Part shown: positions 21,633-31,305 of the stretch, in pieces
How positions within the stretch are numbered: the stretch's first letter is position 1
Layout of the letters: each line of letters starts with the position of its first letter
Origin: Limnomonas spitsbergensis
Lineage: Eukaryota > Chlorophyta > Chlorophyceae > Chlamydomonadales
Length of the DNA stretch: 64,000 bases
NCBI GenBank assembly: GCA_037349105.1
Contig: JAYJMM010000122.1
Coordinates: 1,612,001 to 1,676,000 of the forward strand
Direction of reading: 5' to 3'
Translations under genes and position numbers: made by a program
Notes under the pieces: generated by a model
The model's database searches: none
The model's input: the letters and a program-made list of their open reading frames with translations, nothing else
What the model was told of the DNA's origin: nothing

Positions 21633-23602
21633 TCATGCTCTCCACACAAGGGGCATTTGTCCGTGGTACTTTACTACTTTTGCCCCATTTGAAAGCCACC
21701 TTGTTATTCCAAAGGCATCCATGTCGCCATCGAAGAGCTGTTTTCTTCTCGGCCAGAGTGACTCCCGGGTGGTTGGAAAAATGTTGCTGAGGGCCCCATC
21801 AGCAATCGCGTGCAACCGTTGCCACCCTTGAAAGTATACGCTATCGATGTTGGATCGGCCCAGCTTTTGGCGCTCGTGAATGTGTGTCTTCAGGGCACCC
21901 TTCAGATCTTCTAATCCTTGCGGCTCTCCCTGGCCAGGGTCTTCTTCGTTAGGTTTTGTGAAAAGCCAGAAAGAGCCGTACTGCGAAGGTTCGGAGCTCA
22001 CAGGTACAGTCAGATCGCATTCTCCCCTTTGAGTGGCCGCCCGTTTAGCTACCCCGTCGGCTTTCTCGTTTCCGATATCTCCGTTATGGGCTTTCACCTT
22101 ATGGAATTCGACTATTTCCCCTTGGGACGCCATGAGCTGGAGTTGGCCCACGATATGCTGGAGGAGGTCTCTGTGCTTGTGGTAGGTGAGAGACATGGGG
22201 GATCGGATAGCTTTCCAGATTTGGTACAAGGCGGTGGCGCTGTCAACAGCTATTTTTGTCTGTTCTTTCACAGGGCTCCATAGATCCCTGCCAGCTCGGC
22301 TCTGTTTATGGTGTTTGTGGGACCTTCTCCAGCCGGGTTAATGGTGGTGTCTTGTTGATCGGCGGTGGCGCTCGGGATGTGGAGTCCAACGCCAGTTAGC
22401 TGAGCTTTCCTGCCATCTTTAAGGCTGATTTCAATGCAACTGCCATCAGTGTAGGCTATCTCCCTCCAATTGTGCTTCAACGCGCTGTTTTCTTGGAACA
22501 ACTCTAGGCAATTGCATGCGTCCATTGGGTCTGCCTTTGTTGCTCTAGGGATGTCTGTGTGCCTTGGAGATTGTTGGAAGGAGCGTGATCCTATCATGGA
22601 CTGGGCATGGTTCTGCTCTCCTTGATCCACTCCCACCCTATCCCCACATGGGGGAGGAAGTCGGGTCCATGTTGTGGTTAGCAGGGGGTTGGCCCTGGCT
22701 TGCGGGTGTTTATCTACATGTGCGAGGGTTGTGCGGAGCATTCTGATGAGGTCATCCTGTTTCCACCGGATTTGCTGGGACTGGGCTTCTTTGTTCCACA
22801 CAACGATTATGTCCATGTGGCATTCGTGCATGGGTGGTGGGGTTGCTCCTTGCGTCCAACTCTCCTCTTTCCACAAGGGGAAGGGGGAGCTTCTGGTGCT
22901 GGCTATTCTTGTACAGTATTGCGGATATTTGTCCAACCACTTCTGGTATGGGGGTTTGCCTGACGACTTCATCCCCCTGGGCAGGTACAAGACAGTAGCT
23001 GTCGGTTACCTGGTCATATCTGCAGACCATACTGCCCATCGGACTGCTTTCTCGAGGGATGGTTCGTCCCGGTTTGGGAAGGCATGTGAATACCCTGTCC
23101 ACCTGTGTTGGAAGGCATTTGTTTGTGCTTGGAAGGCCTGGTCCCTCGGGTATTCACTGCAATAGGTGGTGGCGTGATCTCTGACCTGGAGGGGGCTAGA
23201 GAACCGTTCCTTGGAGACGCTAAAGTGCGAGTCTATGAAAGCTCTGAACTGTGCTATGCTATGAATGCTAAAATTGTCCTGCATTTGTTTGGTCTGTGCT
23301 TTTGTTCCTTCCTTGTGTCTGATGATCAGATCAACCACTTCCTCTTCAAAGGAGGAGGGGGGCGGCATCATTTTAGCATGCATACTTTCATCTGCAGCCT
23401 GTTCATACAATCTTCTGAGGGTGACGAGTCTGTCTTTGGGAATTGTCCCGACGCACCGGCCGTTCCCCTTGTACACGCATGCCATCTCTGTAGTCGTGAT
23501 TTGGGTGGTACTCTTAGGGTTCCACGTCTCAATCTCTCTCACTTCGATTTTACACTCTCCCGTCGGAGCATGGATGTCCAGTTGCGGGTTAATTAGCTCC
23601 AT
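21633..23602 (-). pseudogene. Element A pre-RNase H region and RNase H
   Basis: Frame 23602-23006 starts with ELINPQLDIHAP and has VGTIPKDRL, FEEEVVDL and KAVRWAVWSADM, all with counterparts in element B (FNINPVHPDFDI, VGCIPARRL, FEQDLASLL, KAIRWAVSSASM). A TAA at 23003-23005 interrupts it; the same frame then continues 22990-22268 with YLPRGMK and WDIIV-like strands. RNase H follows, with YTDGSC and INRAELAGI. A one-base shift at about 22268 leads to frame 22271-21633 with AVDSATA and KAHNGDIGNEKADG. The four acidic residues expected of RNase H are present. It would remove the RNA strand after reverse transcription. Confidence 0.75.
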
Positions 23603-24118
23603 ATCGAATGTTATAATTTCCTGGATATTGTCTCCCAGAGTGGTATCCCAATTGCTGTGATTTTGGTGAAACCCTTGGCCTATCTAGCATGGTGCCTTCG
23701 GAGGTCCTCGCTGGTGGCTGGTCGTGGTTTTCAGAGATCCATTGCCGTAGAAGGGCGGCTGTGTTTTCTTCGGTAAGGAGCATCTCTTCAGGTTCCCAGC
23801 TAGGCTTCCATGTGACTTTAACCAGCCCCTCCACCTGTGTGGTGCTAGTTGCATGTGTGCACGCCGGGCATGTCCATTTGTCTTGGCTGGGTCTCCAGTC
23901 CACTGGTTGGCCTAGGCATTGGACATGATAGTACTTGTAGCATATGTCGCACGTGATGATGTCATCATAGCATCCCGATGCGTCATCGTACTGCAGGCTG
24001 TGTTCCAGCAACCTTCGCATGCTGCAACACCTGCCCAGTCATGGGCATGCAGGTCTTGACCAAGCCCTAAGGTCTTTCGGCAACAAGCCTCTATTTTCTC
24101 TGGTGTGTACCCTGCCAT
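23589..24118 (-). pseudogene. Element A PHD finger segment
   Basis: A zinc-finger segment reads CDICYKYYHVQCLGQ, then about 16 residues, then WTCPAC. The spacing C-x2-C, x4-H-x2-C, then C-x2-C preceded by Trp is that of the second half of a PHD finger. The first Cys pair lies just upstream across a frameshift (ACEG, LLEHSLQYDD). PHD fingers bind histone H3 tails, so the role may be chromatin targeting of integration; this is inference. A frameshift after LDRPR leads to the next segment. Confidence 0.7.
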
Positions 24119-24140
24119 GCTATGGGATGGGATGGCCCAT

Positions 24141-24848
24141 TCATCGATTATTGCTTGGGTGCCAGGTGACTTGATATTGAATTTGCTTGATTCTGTCTTT
24201 CCCTTTTTGGTGGCGTCCTTTGCTTGGCTCTGTGACCATCCTCCAGCCTGTGATGGCTGCTACTTGGTTGGTGTGCCCGTACATCTCCTGTATGACTGTT
24301 GCCGCCCTTTCTCCTTCTGATATTTTGCTTTTGGCAAATGCAAAAATGCCCTCTGCCTCCTTCCTTTTGTAGTCATGTCTGATACATAGGCATGTTCCTG
24401 TTGTCTGGCACTTTCTGCGTGGGGCCGCAATCTCTTTCCGTAGGCTTGAAGTTGACGAGCATCCTTGTCTTTTCTTGTCTCTGTGGAGGGTAGGGTCCTT
24501 GCGCCAGTGTTGTTTCTTCTTGTTGCCTTGCTGTCCGGTCAGGTTTGCTCTGCCCTCTTGATGCTGGGTGGGGTCTGGGATATCAGCGAGGTCTCCCGGT
24601 CTCTCTGTTTCTGTTGCTGTTGGAATGCCAATGTCCTTGGTATTCAGGTACTGGGTGATCAATGTCTGGTCAGGGTGAAGGGAAGCCTGGAACATGGTTC
24701 CTGTCGGCATGGGGTTTCTTGCTATAGCAGTGATGTACATGTTTCCCTCGTGTATCTCTGGTTGATCCATTGGGAGGCTCAACGACGTGTTTCTTTTTCG
24801 TGTCATGTCTCTTAGATCTCTGTCTGCACCCGGACGGTTGTTTGCCAT
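24141..24848 (-). pseudogene. Element A linker between RT and PHD finger
   Basis: A 235-codon frame, rich in Lys, Arg, Gln and Thr, lies between the reverse transcriptase and the PHD finger. It contains a small Cys cluster (RRKCQTTGTCLC) but no domain I recognise. Its position and composition suggest a nucleic-acid-binding linker. Confidence 0.45.
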
Positions 24849-24863
24849 GACTGAGAGTCTGTT

Positions 24864-27171
24864 TTAAGCTATGATGTGCTTGTTATTGACATTTCTCCCG
24901 TATCTGTTTCTCAAGCCTCTCCCATTCATCAAATGCTTGCCTCCTTGTTCTGTCAGGTCTGCTAGGTGAGTGGTTCCCAAGTGGAACAGAGGTTGAAGCA
25001 AGGTGTACGCATTAAGGGGGTCTCTGGCGGGGAGGGTAGCAGTGGCAGGGATAAGCTGTTCTAGCGCTTGGGCGAGTTCCGGGGTATGTGCAGTGAATTG
25101 TTGCACATTGCTTTTCATGATGATCAGGTTGTTATCTGTGATATGGGACAGTTGTCTGAGCCGCATGCAATGTTTCGCCTGTTGGGTGTCTTTAAACCCT
25201 GCGGGGCACCCGCACATGTATTGGAGCTGCTTTTCCATGAGACTTCGAGTGACTGTGCCCATGCGCCCTTCATCGCGTAGGGATGTGATGAGAAGTTATG
25301 TTTTCTTCTTTGCGTATTCTGTCGCCAGGGATGCACACCCCAGCCCAAAGGGCGCGACATCTCCACAGTTCGTACGCCTTCTTGACGGCTGTGGCCATGG
25401 TGCTGTCTAGAATCTTTGCCTTGCCTTCTTTATCAAGTTTTGGTGCTGGAACTTCCAGTCTAGTGTCATCATGAGCTCTGCACCGAGGTATCTGAAGGGA
25501 TCTATATGGGGAAGGTGTTGCACGTATTGTCCTTGGACCATTATCTGATTTTCTAGTTGTCTGTTTACTTGCACCAGAGCATCCTTGTTCCCATATAGTC
25601 CTGTGCGGATGTTTTGATAAAGGACACCTGATACTAGAGTTTTCCCAGTGTGGACCTTCATTTTCGCGAAGTCGGAGTAGAGACTAAGTTTCTCTGCTTG
25701 TACGTGCAGGTCCGATAGTTTACTAGTCAGCATTGACAAGTCGTCTGCGAATGCTGCATTGCTGAGAGAGTGCTCCATGAGATCGTTAATGTCATCTATG
25801 CATCCAAACATGTAGCCCCTGGCCCCAACTTGGGCCACGCCCCATGGGGATCTTTTCAGTGAGCTCTGTGCCCCATCGGACCTGGGTTGTTGCCCCTATG
25901 TAAAGGTTTTTAACTGCATCCACCGCATCTGTAGGGAACCCTAAGTCGTACATGATCATAAGGAGAATGTCGTGATCCATCATATTAAAGGCTGAGGAGA
26001 AGTCGACTTGTAGATTACTGGTAAAGATATTCTGGCCAGTGTGTCGCGCATCTTCGAGCGCCATGACTAGCATCTGAAGTTGGTCCATGGTGCTGGCTTT
26101 TGTCTTGAACCCCTTTGGGGTAGAGCTTAGAAGCAATTGTTTTTCAGCGTAGTCGGACATAGCCCTTGTTTGAAGCCTCGTCCAGAGTTTGCATAGGGCA
26201 TTTAGCATCCCGATAGGCCTCTTCTTGTCTACCAAGATTTCGTCCGGCCCCTTCTCTAGCAGTTGTGTGGTGCTTTGCTTCCATTTGTCTGGGGTCACGC
26301 CGGTTGCCCACATGATGATCATGAGCATGTGCATGCACTCCTTGAACTCGAGGGTCATCATTTTTAGGAGTTCATTTACGATCCCATCTGGTCCCGGTGC
26401 TTTCCCATCACTTAAAGTGTGTAGGCATTCTTCAAACACTGAGGATTGCTGGATTGTTCTGTGCAGCCACGTTCGGTTTGGGAGACGGGGTGCCAGCGTT
26501 TCCAAGGTAAATTTATCGGGGCCCTTTGTCCAGGGGTACTGCCGAGTAACCTCATGTGGGTGGTATTTTCCACTCTTGGGGGCACATGGGGTCAGCGATT
26601 TGGTGAAACGTTTCTCCACAATCCTGATCATCTTCTTGGGGTCGTCAGTGATTTGATCTGTGGCCGGGTCCACCAGGGCTTTGTAGTTGGTTCCGGAGGC
26701 TGGCTTCTTGAAAATATTCCTGTTTGCCATCTTCGGTTTTTTGTTAATGAGGTCTCTCGTAGCTTTGATCGCTTGGTCAAGATTTTGCTTGTCCTGTCCC
26801 TTGTCGATGGCCCGGATCTCGGACCTACTGCCACTGATGACTTGTGAGAGGATCTGCCCACTATTCATGCCCACATTTGTCTCCAAGGTTGCGGCTTCGT
26901 TAAGTCTCATCTCCATACCGCTGGGAAGATTAGTTTGGTTAGCTATGATCTCTTGCATCCCTGTAGTTGTGTCGATAGCAGTATTGCGAACTTCATTTCT
27001 AATCTGGTGACAGGTATGGAAGTGCTTGCATAGCATTACTCTTTTTCGGGACAGAACCCGTGGGCGGAGGTGGATGCCAGAGGGGTTAGTGTTTGTGCAC
27101 TCGCATGTCTGTAAGGCGATCGCTTGTGTCTTCTGTAGAGCACTCAACAGTTGTTCACTTAGCTCATTCAC
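24864..27171 (-). pseudogene. Element A reverse transcriptase
   Basis: The frame 27171-25792 has SDGKAPGPDGI, KRPIGMLNALCKLW and the first catalytic motif VDFSSAFNMMDHDIL. A frameshift in the block before the catalytic loop leads to 25838-25407, with the core motif AFADDLSML and then YLGAELM. A third frame, 25262-24864, carries the thumb-like region (GCPAGFKDTQQAK). The motif order is that of non-LTR retrotransposon reverse transcriptases. Two breaks inside the enzyme make this copy inactive. Confidence 0.9.
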
Positions 27172-27185
27172 TTGTACCGCCGCAT

Positions 27186-28208
27186 TTTGTCCCTGAATAA
27201 TAGGCAGGCGATTGCTTGTCTTCCCGTCTTCGGACTCTATATATCCTATCGAAGTACGGTTGAATATCTTCTTTCATTATCAGCTGCATTTTTTGGTGCA
27301 GGTCTCGGGTCTCGCCGGCGATACCCTCTGAGAAAGTGGAGATTTTGTTGGCGAAGACTGTCTTGTCGGTGAGGCTGATAGGGCGGACCAGGACTCAGGT
27401 GGAGGGGCGTGAGGGCTGTTTTTAGGGTGGGGATAAATATCCCCGTGTTTCTCAATTCAATGATGCCTAACAGGTGTGTGTGGTCTGATTGAGTCCCATT
27501 CTGGAGAACATCGATCCTGCTTTTAATGATGCCCATGTCCAGGTTTGTGAAAATATCGTCAATTCTGCTGGTCGTGTGGGACTCATCAAGGTTGTTTATG
27601 TGGGTGTAGGTGTGGGCTCGAGGGCTAAGGTTCATGTCTAGGGGTGCTAATTTAACAGTTTTAACAAATTTCCTGTGTGTCTCATCCTTGTGATAGGTGT
27701 GTTCGCTGCTCCTATCCCCTTGAAGCAGCGTTGCGTTCCAATCGCCTAGCATGATATGACGGGAAGGGAGGCCGTTTTGTGCTTCTTGCATGCTTTCCGT
27801 GAGTATGCTGTACATTTTTAGTCTCTCTGTCTCATCCTCTGGTGAGCAGCCTGCCGGCGCATATACCCCTGTGATGTTGACGGGCATGGAATGGGGCAGG
27901 TGGATAGCAACGTTAAGGATTCTCCCATTGCAGCTGTCGCCCTCTGTTCGGGTGGCCTTGCCCAACACCGCAATGTGCTCCTTGATGGCAATGATGACCC
28001 CACGCAGGCCTCTGCCATGTTCGCTGTGTGTACATACCCAGTATTGATACCCCTGCAGGGCTTCTTGCAACCATCTGGCCTTCCTCTGCTTGGGGGGCAT
28101 GTTTGTCTCAGTGAGTACAAGGATATCTGGGTTATGTAGCTGAATGGTCATTTCAATGTCACATTTTGCAGTGTAGATGCCCTGGACATTGGCTGTGATC
28201 ATGCGCAA
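27186..28208 (-). pseudogene. Element A AP-type endonuclease
   Basis: The frame 28208-27246 reads MRMITANVQGI, ILVLTETNMPP, ITGVYAPA, MLGDWNATLL, RIDDIFT and SDHTHLLGI. These are the successive motifs of the endonuclease/exonuclease/phosphatase fold (Asn, Glu, Tyr, Asp-x-Asn, Ser-Asp-His). The enzyme nicks target DNA to start reverse transcription. Near the end coding shifts frame (DKTVFANKISTFSEG) and runs to about 27170 into the reverse transcriptase. Confidence 0.88.
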
Positions 28209-29727
28209 CGTAGCCGGGTGGCGAACTGTTTGATCTTCTCCATGAAATGGAGCATGTGTCTGGCGTGGTAGGATTGTATTTTCTTGAGCAGACTTGTTTT
28301 TTAATCTGTTTCACCTTTGCTTTTTGCTGAGCTGGTTCTGGCGCACTAGTGATCAAGGTAGTGAGGTACGATATAATGAGGGGCTGAAGCAGTTTGTTCT
28401 TTTTCTTTCCTTCCGTTGTGTGCGGGAGGGCGGTGTTGCATTTAGTTTGTTTTTTCTTGAGCTTACGTACGTATCCTTTGGGAGCCATTTTATTTTGTTT
28501 TGTTCTTTCAGCACCGTTTATCTTCTCATGCCCTTGAATTGTCCTTCCTTTGATGGCACATCTAGGTGGGTCGAAGACTGTGACATGGGTGGGGGGGGCT
28601 GCATTGATGTTCGATGTATCATCTTGTCCCATGGTGGCATCTTGGTCTGGAAACGATAACCTCATAAGGTGATTAAGCTCATCGTTTTTAGCCGGGCCAT
28701 GCCTTGGTTGCACGTATTGCACGATGCGCTTGGCCCGTACAATAATCGATGTGATAGAGTCTGGGAGCACCGGTCCCTGGATACATGGAAACATGAACCT
28801 GATTGTTGTTGACGTACAGTCTCCAATATCTCTCAGGAAGTCGTCCCATGTCTGCATCAATAGCACAAACGCTTGTAGTAGCGTTTTGTCGTCTGGGAGG
28901 CCTGATGCTTCGTTTAAGCATCTATCTCGTAAAGCTGTCAGGCTATTAGGGGGCAGGGTACTGGTGGGTTTGCGAGAGGCAGCCAATGGCAGCATGGGCT
29001 CGAAGTGCCCAGCTAGGGTATTTCCAGAAAACCACACATGCAAGGCGGGGGCAGCGTCATTTGTTGGTTGGACTCCTAGGAGTTGGCTCACAATGCTGCG
29101 TTCTCTGTCAGACTCTGATAATTGGTGCTGGTGCACTGTTATTTGCAATGCCATTGCAGTCCAGTGGGTGATGACCCCGTCAGCCCATAGTCCCTCTCCC
29201 GTATTCCCATCATACGGCGTGGCCATTCGTCTTGCCCAGTCACATAGCTTGTGTCTTGAATCAGTACCATGTACTTGTTGGTAGATGACCGTGGTTAAGG
29301 ACCTGACCGCATCCTGCCTGCCTTGGGACAGAGCTTGCCTGAAAGTTTTCACCCCGAGGCCTCTTAACATGCTAGGAGGAAAACCTGATAGATGTGCTAG
29401 AGAGTCAAAGTAACAGTCCCCCTCCGAGAAGGAAAAATGAGGGCCTGATATAATTTGTAATTTGCCACTTTGCTGCAAAACCATTTGCTTAATGTCTTGC
29501 ACGCTTTGTGAATCAGGTCCAAGCGGGAGGTTCACCCTATTCCTCGAAGGCATAGGAGTCGGTGAGTCGAGGATTGTGATTGGGCTGAGAGAGGCCCCCT
29601 GGGGGTGCCTGATAGGTGGGAAGTTCAAACATGCATTTCTGCATTCGGCTAAGCTGTTGGCATGGCAGTATCCGCATACTTCATATGCCTTGTCTCTCAG
29701 GTCTCGCATGTTTAGGTCTGCTTCCAT
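28159..29727 (-). pseudogene. Element A OTU-type cysteine protease region
   Basis: A 522-codon frame. Residues 18-33 hold a Cys/His cluster (CGYCHANSLAECRNAC). An OTU domain spans about residues 95-250. The catalytic Cys is C105 in SEGDCYFDSL, matching the OTU D-G-x-C pattern, with middle motifs around WADGVITHWTAMAL. The catalytic His is H241 in GHFEPMLP. OTU proteases cleave ubiquitin chains; in retroelements the role may be protein processing or defence against ubiquitin-mediated loss. The C-terminus is very basic (KLKKKQTK). A shift near an A6 tract at about 28300 leads into the endonuclease frame. Confidence 0.82.
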
Positions 29728-29744
29728 GTCCCCCCTGAGATCAC

Positions 29745-30201
29745 TGCTCTACTGTTTTTTTCTGAGTCTAGCCAGTACCATTTATCTTTGTACCGGCGAA
29801 GAGTGCTTGCGTGCCAATAGGTTGCTTCTTTACTTATGACGACAAAAGCATCAAACTGGTATTTCTCTTTGTCTTGCAGGTCCTTTAGGAGCTTGTCTAG
29901 TGTGTCTAGTGTGACAGCTTCAATAAATCGCTACGTTGATCCATCAGCATGCGGTAGTCCATACCATATTTTCAAACGCGTAGAAGGCCCATGCTGTGGT
30001 TGTGAAGTTCCCATCCGATTGGAATTGAAGTTGGTCAGGCATAAGGGTGTATCTATGGTGCTCGTAGGTCGGTTTCTGCCTTTGGCTCATGAACCAGTCC
30101 ATAATCTCCCACTTTGTGTGTGTGAGGGGTGCACCCATGAGCATAGCCATTGCATGTGCTTGGCAGAACAAACCCTCCTGCTTTTCATAGTGGATCCCCT
30201 C
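29745..30201 (-). pseudogene. Element A Josephin-like deubiquitinase domain
   Basis: The N-terminal motif reads IHYEKQEGLFCQAHAMAML (Gln codon 30180-30178, Cys codon 30165-30163). A middle motif DGNFTTTAW follows. The C-terminal motif reads TYWHASTLRRYKDKWYWLDS (His codon 29813-29811, Asp codon 29768-29766). In ataxin-3 the catalytic residues are Q9, C14, H119 and N134; the Gln-Cys gap of 5 and the His-Asn gap of 15 are both matched here, with Asp for Asn. A frameshift near 29950, a nearby TAG, and another shift in a G6 run at about 29735 break the frame before the OTU region. Upstream coding continues to about 30400 with an in-frame TGA. Confidence 0.72.
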
Positions 30202-30480
30202 CGGTATAGTGTGGTTCCCTTTGTGTGTTAATTTTTGTTTGATCCAGTTTGCACCCCCTCCTATTTGCCTTGGGTAGGTCCCCTCGGTGTGTCAATCCTG
30301 GTTTGCCCGCCTTGCGTTTACCTCCTTGTGATAATTGCTGTCAGTTACTCAGTTCTTTCCTGACTCCTGTATTTTCCTGTATGCTTGAGCCATGGATCCT
30401 TGGGCCCCTAGGTTGTTCCATTTGCGAGTTAATCTCCGAGATGGCTTAAGCATGTATTTTAAGAGCCAGGCTTTTTTATT

Positions 30481-31305
30481 TCGGGATGCCATGTACTTTT
30501 GTAAGATATACCTACGGGCATGCTCCTCAGTGATTCGTTGAAAGGCTAGCAGGGATATGCATACAGTAAGTATTATTTCCTTGGCTGATCCCTGGCAGAT
30601 AGTTTAGTTTGCTCATGTTCTCAGATCTCTGAATTGAGGCTGGGGTTCAGGTTTTTCCTAGATTTGGCCTACGACGTGCCAAGAGGTTGGCCATGGCATC
30701 TGGGCAGGTGTCACAAAATCGAGCGGTTAGTCATGGCCTCAGGGCAGAGTATACATTCGATGCGTACATTTGTGCTTCCTGCAGAATAGAAAACGCAATT
30801 CGAGGACTGAGGAAGTGGTGGGTTGGCAACTGGGTCAGGAACGCGTTGTATGGCTGTTGCATGGAGAGGTCAGACCAGAGGTAAGACGAAGAATGAAGAC
30901 ACAGCAATGGCCTCGCGACATATGAGAGATGCAAGATGTGCACGTCTGGCATATATGTATAGAGAGAACTATCACGACCGTGAGCTGCTCCCGATCGCAG
31001 ATGCAGGCAATAGCCGTCCCAACCACTGGGTGGGGTAAAATCCAAGGGCAAACTTGGCTTACCTCATTCGAGCCCTGGCAGTTCGGGAAGATAAGCACGA
31101 CCTGCATTCCCCCCTCGATCGAATCCTGGGAGGTCTGGAAAGTAGCCAATTTCCGACCGGTGACATTGAGTTTGCCTGCGTGTCTGTGTCTCTTAGAGGA
31201 GGCGTCGTCATGGCCATTCCTGAATTAAAACGCTTCTGAAGAGAATCTCATTATCATTTGGTTTTGGTCAGAACTGCAAATCTGGATGTTCAAAACATGT
31301 TGTTG
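30481..31305. other. Spacer between elements A and B
   Basis: No gene recognised. It separates the fading 5' end of element A from the 3' end of element B. No poly(A) or short terminal repeat is obvious at the 3' end of B. Confidence 0.4.

Larger units (their letters stand above)
20286..30480 (-). mobile_element. Element A: decayed Dualen/RandI-type non-LTR retrotransposon
   Basis: Coding runs on the minus strand from about 30400 to 20286 and encodes, in order, Josephin-like and OTU cysteine proteases, an AP-type endonuclease, reverse transcriptase, a PHD finger, RNase H and a segment with restriction-like endonuclease motifs. Two endonuclease types in one element are the defining trait of Dualen, described from Chlamydomonas. 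At least eight frameshifts and several in-frame stops break the frame, and a 614-bp DNA transposon sits in the last coding segment. The copy is therefore dead. The 5' boundary is uncertain because the upstream frame fades above 30440. Confidence 0.85.

Noticed and set aside
10762..23005. In-frame stops in transposon frames are mostly TAG/TAA (10762, about 13958, 19222 region, 23003), suggesting a code where TAR means Gln, as in some ulvophyte algae.
   Set aside because: The reconstructed vWA and transporter exons (over 700 codons) use only CAG/CAA for Gln and contain no in-frame TAR. Both end at a plausible TAG. The same transposons also have frameshifts and at least one in-frame TGA, so decay explains the stops.
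29836..30231. 131-codon plus-strand frame with a Cys-rich segment.
   Set aside because: It is antisense to the Josephin-like coding, whose residue spacing is far more specific.
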